The notes beneath the pieces were generated by a model, which saw only the letters and a program-made list of their open reading frames with translations, was not told where the DNA came from and made no database searches. 64,000 nucleotides of DNA, taken from assembly GCA_963556195.1 (NCBI GenBank), contig OY744529.1:62113580-62177579 (forward strand), written 5' to 3'. This DNA is from Sepiola atlantica. Lineage: Eukaryota > Mollusca > Cephalopoda > Sepiida > Sepiolidae. The translations under genes were made by a program, and so were the position numbers. Shown here one piece after another: positions 1 to 14,600 of the stretch; position 1 is the first letter of the stretch, and every line of letters starts with the position of its first letter.

Positions 1-735
1 GGAAATTTGTGGAATACTTGATATTGAATATCTATTGTTAAATTTGATAAAAATCAGAGGTAATTGAATTTTCACAAGGTTTCCGCCTCTTTCTCCCTAC
101 TTTGCATGAAACTAAATTAAACTAAATATAGCCCATTTTATGCCCCCTTATGCCTAGCAGCTGCATTCCAAATTCATAATCATTGGTTAATTAGTTTAGG
201 AGTGAATCCTGTATATACAAATATAATATAATGAGGATTAACATTAAAAGTCTGCAATCTTTTATTTTGTGCTTTTCTAATAAGATCCAAGATGGTCGCC
301 AGATCCTTAAAAATGTTAACTACTCCTGTATTATTTATAGTATAGTATATTGGTGCTATGTTTAAAGGAAAGACGACAAACATTTGTATATAAAATATAA
401 TGCTATTTCTTTATTGTTCGAGTTGTAAAGAATGAGTAGAGTGAGTGAGATTCGAGAGATTTGGAGGGCGCAAACAGGAACTGGCGAAAAACAAAACCCC
501 AATTGATCTCTTGTCAGGCGCTTTCTGCCAGATCAAAACTCAGACGAATTAAATAAATTTTTTGGAGAATCATACACCTCAAATGCCCACGCCTATTCCA
601 GCATGTCGCCTACCCAACTCAATGTGGCCATGCCTTTTCTGGTATGTTGTCTATGCAACTTCCTGTAGCCATGCCTCCATCCAGTTGCATATTGTGTTTC
701 ATGACTCAGTGAATCGTTAAAAGAGCTGCTGCAGT
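1..735. other. Intergenic, no recognised gene
   Basis: AT-rich sequence without a credible open frame, exon or transposon signature. Confidence 0.5.
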
Positions 736-741
736 GGATGC

Positions 742-773
<32 letters not shown>

Positions 774-794
774 ATGATTATGATGATGATGATT
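736..794. repeat. (CTG)n/(ATG)n trinucleotide tract
   Basis: CTG units grade into ATG units. Predicted serine or isoleucine runs over it come from the repeat and are not a gene. Confidence 0.9.
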
Positions 795-1359
795 TCTTCT
801 AGCAGTTTTGGTATGTCGCTTGTCGTTTGAATCACTAAGAGAGTCGATTGTACTGTTACTGTTACTATCGTTGCTGAGTTAGTGCTGGTGTTGTGGGTAG
901 GAACGGAGCTGCTGCTCTGCTGCTAACCCCAGTGCTGTAGCAGGATCAGAAGCTGCTGCAAACAGATTATTTTATTTCCATTTTATTCAGGTGGCCTCTT
1001 TGTTTTGGTTGTGGCCACTGGGTGTAATTATTCCACTTATGCAGGCGACATCTCTGTCTTGATGCATCCTTTGAATATAATAGCTGGTTTATTTCACTAC
1101 CAGTGCTATCGGAAAGGTTATTCCGCCGACTGATAGTCAACATATGTACCCTAAGTGATATTTCTGAATATTTTTAAGTTCTATCTGATGCGATTAATAT
1201 CATCAAAAGTTGATCACAATTTGACTAAGGAAAACATAATTTTTAAGATGACAAAACAACTTATTAATTGATCAGAAATCATGCTACTCTTTAAGGATCT
1301 ATTAAGGATCTATTCTGGGATACAACTGTCTATGACAGCACTTCAAAGAGCACTGGTAA

Positions 1360-2155
1360 TCAAGATCTTGCTGATTCTCTCTCTTTCGGACCTGGAACAT
1401 ATGGTGCACTGAGGGAAAAGTAGCTTCTTACTTTTAACACCTCTAAAACCAAACTTCTCACCTTTCACCACCAATGCTCATGTCCTTGTTTTGCCGCAGT
1501 CGAAATGAATGGCTCTCTTCTTGAAGAATTACCTTGTTTTGAAAGTTCTTAGAATTGACTTACATTTCAGACCTGAAATGGAAGAAGTATATTCAGTCTG
1601 TTGCTAAGGTTGCTGGACAAATGTTTGGATATTTCTACTGCTCCAGGAAGTACCTGACTCCAAATGTAAACCATCTATCTATATAAGAGTCAGATACATC
1701 CTAATATGGAATACTGTTGTCACATCTGGGGAGGTGCCTCACACAGCACTCTTTCCTGCCTTGACAGAGAACAAACTCGATTACGAAATCTAGTGATGGT
1801 TAATTAATCTCTTCTCATTCCTACAACCCCTTTCTCACAGAAGAGACGTTGCTAGTCTCTCTCTCTACTCTATCGTTATTTCGATGGAAGATACTCGACT
1901 GAGCTCCGATATCTGGTTCCTCCTTGTAAGACATTCACAGCAAGAACTTGTCTTATTACCACAACATAAAGTGACTTTCCCTTCTCCCTCCAAGTACCTA
2001 GCCTCAGGAGGCATTTTTATGAACAAAGCTTCTATGCAAGGGCTTCCCGCCTGTGGGACACCTTACCACGTGACTGCTTCCCTATTGTTTGCAACTTGGT
2101 CGTCTTCAAATTCAATGTTAACAAATTCTTCTTATAGACCGCCCTATAAGTAATT
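1360..2155 (+). pseudogene. LINE reverse transcriptase C-terminus, family A, decayed
   Basis: Translating across frames shows NTSKTKLLTFHH, then [20 protein letters not shown] and a tail with SRLWDTLPRDCFP and FKFNVNKF. That order (YCxHIWGGA ... LWxxLPxxCFP ... FKxxVNKF) is the C-terminus of a non-LTR retrotransposon RT. Several frameshifts and stops break it. Six more fragments of the same family occur in the window. Confidence 0.75.
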
Positions 2156-2840
2156 CATACCTTTGATCAATGTTAGTAATTCTATGGTGTTCCTCATCTT
2201 TCGGCTGATAATCATTCTGTTTCATTAACCCTAATCTTCGAATGCCTCTTGGCCTTGATAAGTGGTGACCCAATAGCCAATGACCATTTTAAAAAGCTGC
2301 AACAATATTTGTGTAGGATGTTCCATTAGTAAGTTATGAAGAGGTTTGGTTACAAAAACAAGCCATAACCCAAAACATGTCTTTTTGTTAGTGAAGTTTT
2401 GATAGACTTTTGGCCTACTAATCAAAGATCTAATATGACTTTCATATAAAATCTAATATATAAAGTTATTTTGTTGGAGTTTCCATGTTGGACCGAAATA
2501 GCAATATATCCGACAAATCGATATTTGATTCTGAATAGCGATTTCTTCTTCCTTTTTATCCTTGTAGCATATCCATTATGCTTAAAAAGTGTAATTCGCT
2601 CCAGTTTATTTCCAAAAATAATTATTCCGACCAGGAAAGGAAGATTATTACAATGAAGACAATTTTAAATAATTACCTAAAAGTCTCAAAATGTGAGAGA
2701 GACAATTCCTATTTTAGCTTAAAGGTAAAAATAGCTGTTACCTCCCTTACATTTTGAGTTTTATTTTTTCCATCTTTTTTGTGACTTACACATTATTTTT
2801 TTACATTTAAAAATTTAAACTAAAATGACATTAATGTATT
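2156..2840. other. Intergenic AT-rich spacer
   Basis: No gene or clear transposon. Contains one GTTACCTCCCTT word at 2737-2748. Confidence 0.45.
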
Positions 2841-2869
2841 CCAGGCGATGCCGGGTAGGTACAGCTAGT
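2841..2869 (+). mobile_element. Helitron-like 3' terminus
   Basis: A short GC-rich foldable block (GCGATGCCGGGTA) lies about 10 nt before CTAG followed by T. Helitrons end in a small hairpin then CTRR next to a target T. Four related ends occur at 32121, 58054, 58664 and 61753. The 5' boundary is not visible. Confidence 0.45.
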
Positions 2870-3057
2870 TAAAAATAAAGGAGTTAAAAGCATTTTAAAG
2901 AATTTGGCAGCTATCTTAGGCGCCATTTCTGTAAAGCACAAGAACAAGGGTTTAAAGCATGGTTATCCCTATAACAGACCAGGTGATCGTGCAATTTGGG
3001 GTATTTTACTGGAGGCGGTGTGAATTTTCTAAGATAAGTTGTACAGCAGTTAAAACA

Positions 3058-3420
3058 GAGGGAAAATTCCTCTGTGAAATTAGTTTAATGTTTTAATGTG
3101 TTTTACATACCAAATAATAAGAACTACAATGAATTAATTGATAAATTTGACAATTATTGACAAATTCCTATAAACGAAGAGACAGGAAACTCTGAATAAA
3201 TAATGGCAAATGCATATTTCAATGAGTGATTTTATTTCAATGTGGGATTTTTTTAAATAGAAATGTTGTACTTAATTATGGCCATGGTTAGAATTCGTTC
3301 AAAATGAAATGTTCTAGGAGCAATGACAGTGAAGTGTTAGCAGCTAAAATGATCTTTGTTGACTGATAGTAAAACTTGTCTCCAGTCAGAGATTCCAATT
3401 GTTAGATTTCTCGGCATGGT
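3058..3420 (+). repeat. Dispersed repeat, copy 1 of 2
   Basis: Shares long blocks with 27000-27410 in the same orientation, including TGTGTTTTACATACCAAATA. No coding capacity or TIR seen; family unknown. Confidence 0.7.
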
Positions 3421-3459
3421 TTAAAGTCATTTTTGATGATGTTAGGAAATTATTTTGAC

Positions 3460-3564
3460 CCCCCCCCCCCCGATCAACCTGCCTGCATTTCTTCCAGCTA
3501 AAATACTTATGTTCTCAGACTGTTTGTTAAACTATCATTTTATTGCAAGTTCGCTGCTTTTATT

Positions 3565-3628
<64 letters not shown>

Positions 3629-3673
3629 GGATTGAATTAAAATGTGAACATCCTCCACCTCCCCCCCCCCCCC
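3460..3673. repeat. C-run, (CT)n and C-run cluster
   Basis: A C homopolymer at 3460-3471, a (CT)n tract at about 3565-3627 and a second C-run at about 3660-3673. Confidence 0.9.
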
Positions 3674-4188
3674 TCGGGGCAAAAGTTTGTCATGTATAAT
3701 CTAAAAATAAAAAATAGAGAAAGAAAAATCAACAAATCAAAAATAGAGAAAGAAAAAAATTACCAAGTTTATTTTAGATCTACATGGGCATCTTAATAAA
3801 AAAAAACTATGCAATAAAACAAAAAACAATTCAAAAACCCAAATCAACATTACAAAAGAATTTACTAAAATAAAACTATAAAATCTTTCATTATGTTTTT
3901 CTTTCATAAACACCTTCTGAATAGCATCCAGTAAGTTCAGATTCTTTTTAAAATCTCATCTGACATCTTCCAATACTGTCCATTCTTTAAAAACAATTTT
4001 CTTTTAAATAGTAAATAAATCGTACTTTAAAAACATTTATTTTCATGTACATTTCTTTTTAAATAGGGAAAAAAGGGTCACAAATTCTCCCCTTAGTTTA
4101 TTTTTGTCCACTCCTTAACTAATCTCTAACTGCAACTTTTTCTGCATTCCTTGATACCCCCCCCCTTTCTCTGTCCGTTTGCCTGTTT
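3674..4188. other. Intergenic AT-rich spacer
   Basis: A-rich sequence with no gene signal. Confidence 0.4.
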
Positions 4189-5203
<1,015 letters not shown>

Positions 5204-5435
5204 TATATATATTTCCACTGACCGTCCTTAGTTGTTTCACCCAGTTATTCCTTATTTTCTTTTCTGACATTTGAGATAAGTCTGCGAACTTCCGGTGATC
5301 CGGGCAAAACAGAAGTCACCTAAATGTACGGTTATAAAAATATGATGTAACAAAGAAAAGCAAATAAGGAATAAGATGACAAAAAAAACGAAGAAAAAAG
5401 GAAACAACAAAGGACGGTCAATGGAAATATATATT
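5204..5435. mobile_element. Foldback/MITE-like element
   Basis: Outer 34-bp arms at 5204-5237 and 5402-5435 are inverted copies with about three mismatches (core GACCGTCCTT). A second inner inverted pair (TTATTCCTTATTT and complement) extends the fold. No transposase, so non-autonomous. The target duplication is unclear because the ends are AT-rich. Confidence 0.65.
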
Positions 5436-5557
5436 TTAATGCAGGAATATTTAGATTAATAATGATAGCGGATGATGAATGATTAAAAATACAAATAGAT
5501 AAAAGGATAGGATACATATATGTTACCACATGAATATAACGAGACCATAGTTCCATA

Positions 5558-5560
<3 letters not shown>

Positions 5561-5594
<34 letters not shown>
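5561..5594. repeat. (AT)n microsatellite
   Basis: About 34 bp of alternating AT, just past the polyadenylation signals of the SGLT gene. Confidence 0.95.
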
Positions 5595-5600
<6 letters not shown>

Positions 5601-5649
5601 GTTTGGGTTTAAATCCTGTGAGATCTAATAGTTTTTCTTTCTTTTTTAG

Positions 5650-5676
5650 CTTTATTGAAAAGATTTTACTTTATTT
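5650..5676 (-). terminator. Polyadenylation signals of the SGLT gene
   Basis: Two AATAAA hexamers on the minus strand (TTTATT at 5651-5656 and 5670-5675) lie about 40-60 nt after the stop codon. This implies a very short 3' UTR. No cleavage site can be seen directly. Confidence 0.55.
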
Positions 5677-5712
5677 AAATTGAACATGATAGCTAACACA
5701 AATGATTTTTGT

Positions 5713-5903
5713 TTAATGAAAAAAGCCAATTATAAACGATACAAGGACGAGCAAAATAATTGCATTAATGTTTAAAATATCCTTCCAAACGGGATTTTCT
5801 CTCAAATCAACAACTTTATCTGATCTTCTTGATTCGTTCTTGTTGGTTGACATTCCACACAGGATGAAAATCTTTTGGCGCCAACTTGAGTTATCATCAA
5901 ATT
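5713..5903 (-). CDS. SGLT exon k, last coding exon with stop
   Basis: 191 nt, phase 1 to stop. Acceptor tattttcacag. Encodes [19 protein letters not shown], a basic linker, then [20 protein letters not shown] and FIIGFFH before TAA at 5715-5713. The PVWxxxxNINAI block and a final membrane helix are the normal SGLT C-terminus. Confidence 0.92.
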
Positions 5904-8900
5904 CTGTGAAAATAAAATAAAATTCAAATTTGTAAATATTGTATTTGATGGCATCTAATATGCACTAACGTATTTGATGCAGCCCCATAACCCACCCCCA
6001 CCCTCCAATGCGTAAATAAAGAGTTTAAACTAGAAGAACTGACTGCAGACAGATTCCGATGTCTAATTTTTGTGCAGGGCTTAACCGCAAGCAAAGATCC
6101 TGAGATAAGGGCGAGAATATTGACGAAGTTGGAGCAGGACCCTAATATAACGTTGCAAGTGATTGTTGACGAATGTAATAGAATCGTAAGCATGCGACAC
6201 GATTCGGTGAAGATCGAAGTAAAAGACGTGGCTCACGTCCGATATGCCAGAAGAGATGGTTCAAAAAATAGATATTTGAAACCTATTCGTCGCTACGCAG
6301 AAAGCACACAAAGGTGGAAACCAAAAACATGGGAAAACACACAGAAGCGGAAACCAGACAATGTCCTTTGTGTTTAGGATTTCATATAAAAAGCAGGTGT
6401 CTTTTTAAAAACAAAATTTGTTATTTTTATGGAAGGTTTGGGCACACAAACTATGTGCTGAAAAATACTTCCGATTTATTCGATACCGACTAGACGGCTT
6501 TATTTGACTTGTGCGATATACCGTTAAGCTCATTCTGCAACTCGGTAAAGCCCCCCTCCCAAACACAAATAGTAAAAGGGAAAAACTTAAGAAGACTCGG
6601 AAAAAAGATTTCCCAGAGATATTTTCATAAGGTTTGGGCAGATGCACAAAAACGAAAGTAAAATTGGAGGTAATGGAAAATGCTACCCCAATATTTAAAC
6701 CGAAGCGTAGTGTACCCTATGCAGCTGTAGAATCGATAGACCAGGAGCTCGATCGCCTAGAAAAGTACAATATTCAGAGTGGGCATCACCCACGGTTTAC
6801 TTAAAGAAGAAAAAGAAAAATATTTGTGTGTGCGCAGATTTCTCAACAGGCTTAAATATGTGCCTGAAAATGCATGAATATCCATTGCCTAGTGCAGAAG
6901 ACATTTTTGCCCGTTTAAATTTTCTCGAAATTGAATCTATCAGATGCGTATCTGCAAGTAGAAGTCGAGGAAGAGAGTACAAAATTGCTCACTATCAATA
7001 CGCATAGAGGGTTGTATTCGTTTAATCGTCTACCTTTCGAAGTGAAAGTAGCACCAAGTTTGTTCCAAAAAATAATGGATAATATGTATATATCGTCCAA
7101 GTATGCCATAGCGTTGGCATACTTGGACGATATATTGATCAAGAGCGAGACCGTTGAACAATACATTAAACATGTGAATGAGGGTTTTAAAAAAATCGCT
7201 GAATATAGATTTAAGCTCAGCGAGGATAAATGCGAATGTTTTATGTTCAAAATAAAATATTTAGAACAAATTATAGACGCAAAAGGCAGAAGACCCGACC
7301 CAGAAAGGTCTAGTGAAATTAAAAATATGCCCGCCCCAACAAATGTTGCTGAATTGCAAGCATTTCTAGGTCTTGCTAATTATTATCAGATATATTTAAA
7401 TAATATGCATGATTTACGTTCCCCGTTGAATAAAATTGTTAAAAAATGATAAAAATGGCAATGGACAGAAAATTGCCAGAAGGCTTTTCAAAAGATTAAG
7501 GATCAGAGCTTTTTTAAAAACATTATGAGCTGAAATTAGAAATAGTTTTGGCTACTGATGCGAGCAATTATGGCATCGGAGCCGTACTACTCCATAAAGA
7601 CTATTTAGGGGGCACAAAAGCCATTGTTCATGCGAGCAGAGGTTTAATCTCGACTGATAAAAACTATAGCCATATCAAAAAGAAAAGTTTATCCATCATT
7701 TTCGAGATTAAAAAATTTCACAAATTCATCCATTGCCGTAAATTTATTTTACAGACGAATCATCGTCCATTACTTTCGATTTTTTGATCAAAGAAAGGAA
7801 TCCCAGTTCATACAGCAAATAGATTACGGCGATGGGGCACTATTCTGCTAAATTATGATTTCGAAATGGAATATATTCCTTCAAAGAAGTTAGGCAATGC
7901 GGACAGCTTGCCCAGATTAATTCCGAAATATTGTGAACCAATGGAAGATACGGTAATCGCATCACTCAAAGCTGAAAGTGAAATAAAAGAAGTACTGATT
8001 AGCACCATACACAAACTCCCAGTGACTGTAGTCACCCAGGAATATGTGAAATGAAATCGCTTATACGTTCATAGTGTTTTGGCCAGGTATGGACCAGGAC
8101 ATTGAGAGGACAGTTAAGAGCTGTAGAGGTTGTGCTCTAACAGCTAAAGCACCACCAATAATGACAGCATAATGACTGAAAGCGGAAACGCCATGGTCTA
8201 GACTACATCTAGATTTTGCTTGACCGCTAAATAGTGCATATTATTTGATTGTGGTGGACAGTTTAACAAAATGGGAAAAGATTCTGAAATGCAAAAAGCC
8301 AACATCTTCCATAACAATAAATTTTACATGAACTGTTTGTCAGGTTTGGATTACCTGATAAATGGTCACAGATAATGGGACCCAATTCCCCTCATGAGAG
8401 TTTAATATGTTTTGCAAAATCTTTGGGGTAAAACATATTACTACACCTGCATACCACCCGAGAAGTAACGGGAAGGCAGAAAGGTTTGTAGATACCTTCA
8501 AAAAGACTTTAAGAAAAGCTGGAGGTAGAGTAAACGAGGAGTGGAAGATCTAACAATTCTTAAGGTTTTACAGGGTCACATCGAACAGAAACATTGCGGC
8601 GAACATGACACCGGTGGATATAATGTTCGTAAGAAAAATTAAAATCATTTCTGGCAAATTGTTGCCAGTGAAGAAAAAACATTTTAAAAACACGGATGGT
8701 AAGACCAGACATTTTAATGTTGGTGAAAAAGTGTTTTTTAAAAATTACAGAAAGGGTAAAATGTTCTGTTCAGGAGGATCGGATGCCTGATATACATGGT
8801 TCGGGGTTCGAAACGGGAAAACAAGCGTCATGTAAATCAGTTGAGACACAGATACGTGGGAAAACAAACCTCACATGAGGAACCCATGGACGTACTTTAC

Positions 8901-10699
8901 AATGTATTTGATGTACCGATTCCTGAAAACCTTACTACTACTCCTGCTACTGAAGTAAGAAGTTCAACAAAGAAAAGGAGAAATTCAACAGATCGTCTAG
9001 AGATTGACCCAAAGAGGAAAAGATATATTTCCAGGAAGAAATAAATCTTAATGGGGAGGTGTTGTGGACTGATCCGGATTTACCCATAGTGACAGGATGG
9101 ATTCGTCACATCACTATAAAGTCGACACCTTTGCCTAACCAAAGGAGAACTGCTTAATGCACCGCTGAGCGCACCGCTTCTAGCACGTCTGCCTAGAGCC
9201 TGTATTTGCGACTGACTTATTAAGTATTCTTAATACATTTCTTATTCCTTCTATTCATGTCTTGTGTTCTTATTTATTTAGTGTTATTACTATGATATAA
9301 CAAATTAGCAATGTTTATGACTGCAACATATTCATGCTTCGCTAGTAGTTTTTTTTTCATTTTCAGATTGACACATGTGGCTTGTGGCCAGTGAGAACAT
9401 TCACTTTTCTTCCATGTGTGTGATGGTGAAACTTTTCAGGACTATACACCACTGCTAGTATTTCTTTTTCGATTTGTTCATACCTTTTTTCAATGTCAGA
9501 TAGAGAATGGCTAGCATATTCTCAAGTGTGAATTCTTTGTGTGGGTCGTAGTCAGTGGCACTCTGCTTATCAAATCTTTCGCCATGTCGATGATAGCTAA
9601 CTTTTTATGGCTCAACCATTATATTCTCTTTGGTGATGCGATATTCAATTTTACTCCTATTGTATGGCACTTCTGAATTAGTTTGTTAAGCTGTCTGTTA
9701 TATTCTCTTTGACCACAAAATCAAGTAATCTTCTTGACCACCAGATCAAGTAACCTTCTTGATCACTAAATCAAGTAACTTTCTTGACCACCAGATCATC
9801 TGTAATGATGACAATTTCCTTTATGTCTTGGAATTGTTTAATCAATTTTCATTCAAATATCTCGGCTGCAGCATTGAGCCAATAATGTTTGGAACCGTAA
9901 TTAGCAAAGCTGATCACCACGATAGAGAATCGCTTGTGATTACATAAAAGTCGAGAACAGCAAGAGGTAATATGTACTGTACTTTTAAATACTAAAAAGT
10001 GAGATACAGTGAAGCTGATTCGAACTGTCGATCTCCGGATTACAAATGATTCCTTATTTTGAGCTCCATATAAGGTGCCTGTTCATGAAAAAAAACACGA
10101 AACATCTCTAATGTCTATGTCATTTGCTGCAAAAGAGTTATTTGTGATAGCAGGTGTTTGTTAGAGGCGATGTCGGTTGGAGACATGCAGCTTTTGGTCC
10201 ATTCGACCATTTTATTTCGGGACTTTTCAATTAGCGTGGAAATCAAAATACTAGTGAAACTTTCACACTACAGGAACGTGATCAGGGTGCTAGATGTTTC
10301 GTCAAGTTTGATGAGAGGTCTGCCTTGGTATCTTTGTATCACTCATCTCATGGAGGACATCTTCAAGAATTGGCATTCATGATCTGTTAAGTTCGTGGGG
10401 TATATTATTGCTCTATTATTGCTCCATTCTGACAAGACGGCTAACCCATGAAGTAAGGTGTTCCACTGATACAATGACTCCCTATCTAGTCGGTCTGCTC
10501 AGGTATTCTCCTATTAGCCATTACAATTGGAATTGCATTTGGCTTAAATTGTTCGGCGGTAATTATCGAGAGTTGACTATGAAATACCTCTTTGTAATCT
10601 TTTCTTTGTTGACTGCAGTGACATGGTGAAAACTGTGTTGTTTTATCTCTACTAGGCCCATTTGTGTATTTGCTCGTAGGCCCAGTAAGAGTTAACAGG

Positions 10700-10763
<64 letters not shown>

Positions 10764-11233
10764 GGTTTAACATCTGTTTTACATGTGTTGTATATTTGAA
10801 AATAATATATTCCACAGAGTATATTCTGCATTTCTTTGAATGTTTTATATTTCCTGACGGTTTCATTAGAGACTTGTTTCGCATCGTCAAAACTCACTTG
10901 TATGGCTTTATCCTAAGAGCAAAAATTGCAGTGGGTGCATTGATACTTGACACATAGACTCTCCTTCTTGAAGGGGCAAATGTAAGTCACGTTCACTATT
11001 TTATTTTCTTGTAACTCACTTTCAGATTTCTCAAAAAATACATGTAAAAAATTTTAATTAAAATTTTATCATTAAATAAAAATCTAATGAAAATACTTAC
11101 GAAGATCTTCAATGTTCATTTGTGCAGGATTCAATTCTCGGTCATCTGGCACCGTTTTATCCCTCCTAGTCCACCAGGTCACACGGTGTAACTAGTTTGA
11201 AACAAAATCGTGTATATAATATCATATTATATC

Positions 11234-11281
<48 letters not shown>

Positions 11282-11572
11282 TAATACAACAAAAGATATA
11301 AGAGGCAACTAATATCTTTAATTAGTGAACATCCGGATAAAAATGAAGCTCAATATACTGGATAGAGCATTAATAGCATTAGATAAAAGGAAAGAATAAA
11401 ATAAGGTGCGAATCAAATTTTATTACAATTCAAAGTTCAAGCAAAGTAATTGAAAGTTCTTAACCCATGGGTTGTCAAAAAAAATTCTTCTCGTCAGAGG
11501 ATCATTACAGCAGTGGAATTACAGCGAGTAAATAAAACTTTACTTTGAAAACATAAAGATAAAAATATAAAG

Positions 11573-11629
<57 letters not shown>

Positions 11630-14600
11630 TAAACAAAATTAATAATAAAATTAATAATAAAAAATATTAAAAAAAAAATAAATATATGCAACACAAATTG
11701 TATCGACCAAAAACATATATTTAAGTTGAAATATCCCATCAAGGTAGGCTAGAAATAATATTGATTAAAGTAGTTTTTCAAAAATAAGGCAGTCCAAATG
11801 GTGCAAACTAAATCCCAAAGTAAGCCGAAATGTTACAATTCCATGTGTTATATTCAAGACATGTATTACATGTATGCGAAACAATGATCCCACAACATTT
11901 CAGATTGTTCTTTCTGACACAGTGTTGTTTTACAATTGACTTCATGAATCTTCTAGGATTACCACCAACGGTGTGCTGTACTCTCTTACGCTTTGATAAT
12001 GGTAATACCTTTCCATCTTAAGCTTTTAACTCTTTGCGGAATTTGTAAACGAAAGTAAAATGGTTCTATTTATAAATTCTATATTCAGCCTTTATAATCA
12101 TGATAACTGTATGCCTTTTCATTTGTTCTATGATTATAAGGGTTGTCATCGATAATTATGAAAAATATAAAAATATGAAATCAAATAATATTTCTGCTAT
12201 TGTCATAATATCATATTGTTGTGGACCTGGGTAAGGCTGAATGAATGACACAGGAACACATGGTTTAAATGAACAAAGGTATATATTATATAATAGAAAG
12301 AAAGATATTACAAGGAGATGTGCTCTCAACCGCCATTGCCGGTTTGCCTGGGAAGAAGAGAACAAGTGTCACGTGCTTCCCGTATTTATAAGGTGGACGA
12401 GTCCATTAGTTCTTAGTAGGTAGGTACGGCACCATAACACATATGTATTCAAATACCTTACACACCCTGTATAAAGGAGGATAATAATGATAAAGATTTG
12501 AATGGATGAGAAAAAAGGTTTACCTGTTAGTATTGTGTTAGGGTGAAAGGGAAGTGAAGTTGGTAGTAGGTTGGACATTGGGTCTCGAATTAAAAATGAT
12601 CTCTACAGAAACTGGTTGAATTAGTAAATTATAATATTTAGAAATAAAGTTTTAATCTTGCTGTTGAATATCATACGTTTTCCAAGATGAGACAAAATGA
12701 TACAAGCCTTTAAAATGCTGACTTTTAAACAAATATTCATAATCATGGCCCTAAAACCAGTATAAAAATTATTGGTTTCTTAAAATTTCTTACAGATAAA
12801 CAAAAAGGAAACTAAGACGCCTTACTTATAAAAATATAACAGGATTTATTTATGTTTAAAAGTAATACACCAAAATATCCACACATGTCCTAATACTTGG
12901 ATATAATAAATGATGGACTCACCAAATATGTGGAGAAGCATGTCCCACAGAACTAGTCTCGATAGAGAGGAGACTGACCGCATGTTACAGAACTAGTCTG
13001 GACAAACAATGTTGTCGCTTCAGTGATCAACCCGAAAAAGGGAAAAGATGAAGTGAATTTCTGAGTTAAGCTTTTTATATGGGTGACCATGTTGCTAAAG
13101 GCTAAATAAACCAATGGCTGACAGCACCACCCCATTGTCACGTCACCTGGGATTCTACATATTAAGAAAAACATCCGAAAACTAGTATTCATAATCCTAT
13201 CTAAATAAACCAGAATTCAAAAGCACAGCATTTACACTTGAACACCAATCTCTGATACTAGTTAGAACTATGTAGCCATTTTTTGCAATGAAGCAAGTTA
13301 GATATCTTGGAAAGGTCTTGTTACTGTCATACCACCTTGGTTGACTTAGGATGATAAATAGATGATATTTGAACCCCTCCTTAAGTACTTCACATAATCA
13401 TATTGTAAACTGATATCCTTTCGGATCATCTTTGGCTGTAATAAAATCATCTGATTGTGAACGAGAGAATCAGTTGATATTACAACCATTTATAACTTTT
13501 ACATTTAGTTCTAATTAATACTTTTCTGACTTGGAACTGGTCTGAATAGACCGCATGTCACAGAACTAGTCTGGACAAACAATGTTGTCACTTCGATTAT
13601 CAACCCGAAAAGGAGAAAAGAGGAAGTGAACTTCTGAGTTACGCCTTTTATATGAGTGATCATGTTGCTAAAAGCTAAATAAACCAATGGTTATATAATA
13701 GAAACCACCCCCTGAAATATTTGATTTATGGTCAAGCTTGCTCATATTCGATTCCTACAGTAGTCTACTTCTCAATAGGTATTTTATTTGCCTTTATTTA
13801 CTTGCTTCCTAAAAAGGTCAAAGTTTGATTTCTCTAGTCTTTTTTCCAGGTTTTTCAGAACTGTTCCTAGTGCTCCTACTATTATTGGTATTACAGCAGT
13901 CTTCATGTTTCCTATCTTTTCAGTTCTCTGACAAGCTCCATATATTTGCTTAGTTTTTCTGCTTCATTGGTCTTCACCCAGTGAACTGCTCAGATGGCAA
14001 AATGTACTAGTTGGCATGCTTGGATGAGTTTGTCTCATCGGATTTTATAACTTTAATTTTTCAATATTGGCTCCGGTTTATGCTTGTACCATTTGGCTGG
14101 ATGTTCAAAGTACATTTGTTTGCATAGTTCCCAGTTAACCACCTTCCCAACCCAGTCATGTCTGTTTTTGTATCCATTTGAGGTTAGTTCACTTATGATG
14201 TGATTTCCCGTTTCGTCTATTTGCCCACAGAGTCTACATTTACTGTTTTCTTGGGTTTTGTCCATCTTGGCTTTTATATAGTTCGTATATAGATCATGTT
14301 GTTTTGAGCAGCTGTCAGTTCTGAAACCATTTCTTTGTTCAAGTGTCCTTTTCGTATCCATCTCCAGGTGTTTTTATGTGCAAACTCTTTTGGTGCCACC
14401 TCTTTTGGTCAGTCTTATAAATTATCCATGTAGCTGATTCTTTCATTTTCTATTTTGCTTTTCTCATCTTTTTGTTTCCAGTTTCGTTGCTCTTTGTATT
14501 GCTTATTTTGGCAGTGCATTTTGCATTGGTAATTAGCCTTTCTGTAGTTGGGGTGATGTTTTTTTATAGTACCATCCACACAGTCTTCTATATTTACCAG

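Larger units (their letters stand above)
11277..11870 (-). mobile_element. Old Penelope-like element fragment (same family as 38299-44207)
   Basis: Aligns block by block with the 5' UTR and pseudo-LTR of the PLE at 42600-43050, in the same orientation: AACAAAAGATATAAG, CATCCGGATAAAAA, CTCAATATACTGGATAGAGC, AATCAAATTTTATTA and CAGTCCAAAT. A (TAA)n tract at about 11577-11628 has expanded inside it. No ORF remains. Confidence 0.75.

Noticed and set aside
10652..10957. Poly-His and poly-Met open frames
   Set aside because: They come entirely from a (CAT)n microsatellite read on both strands.
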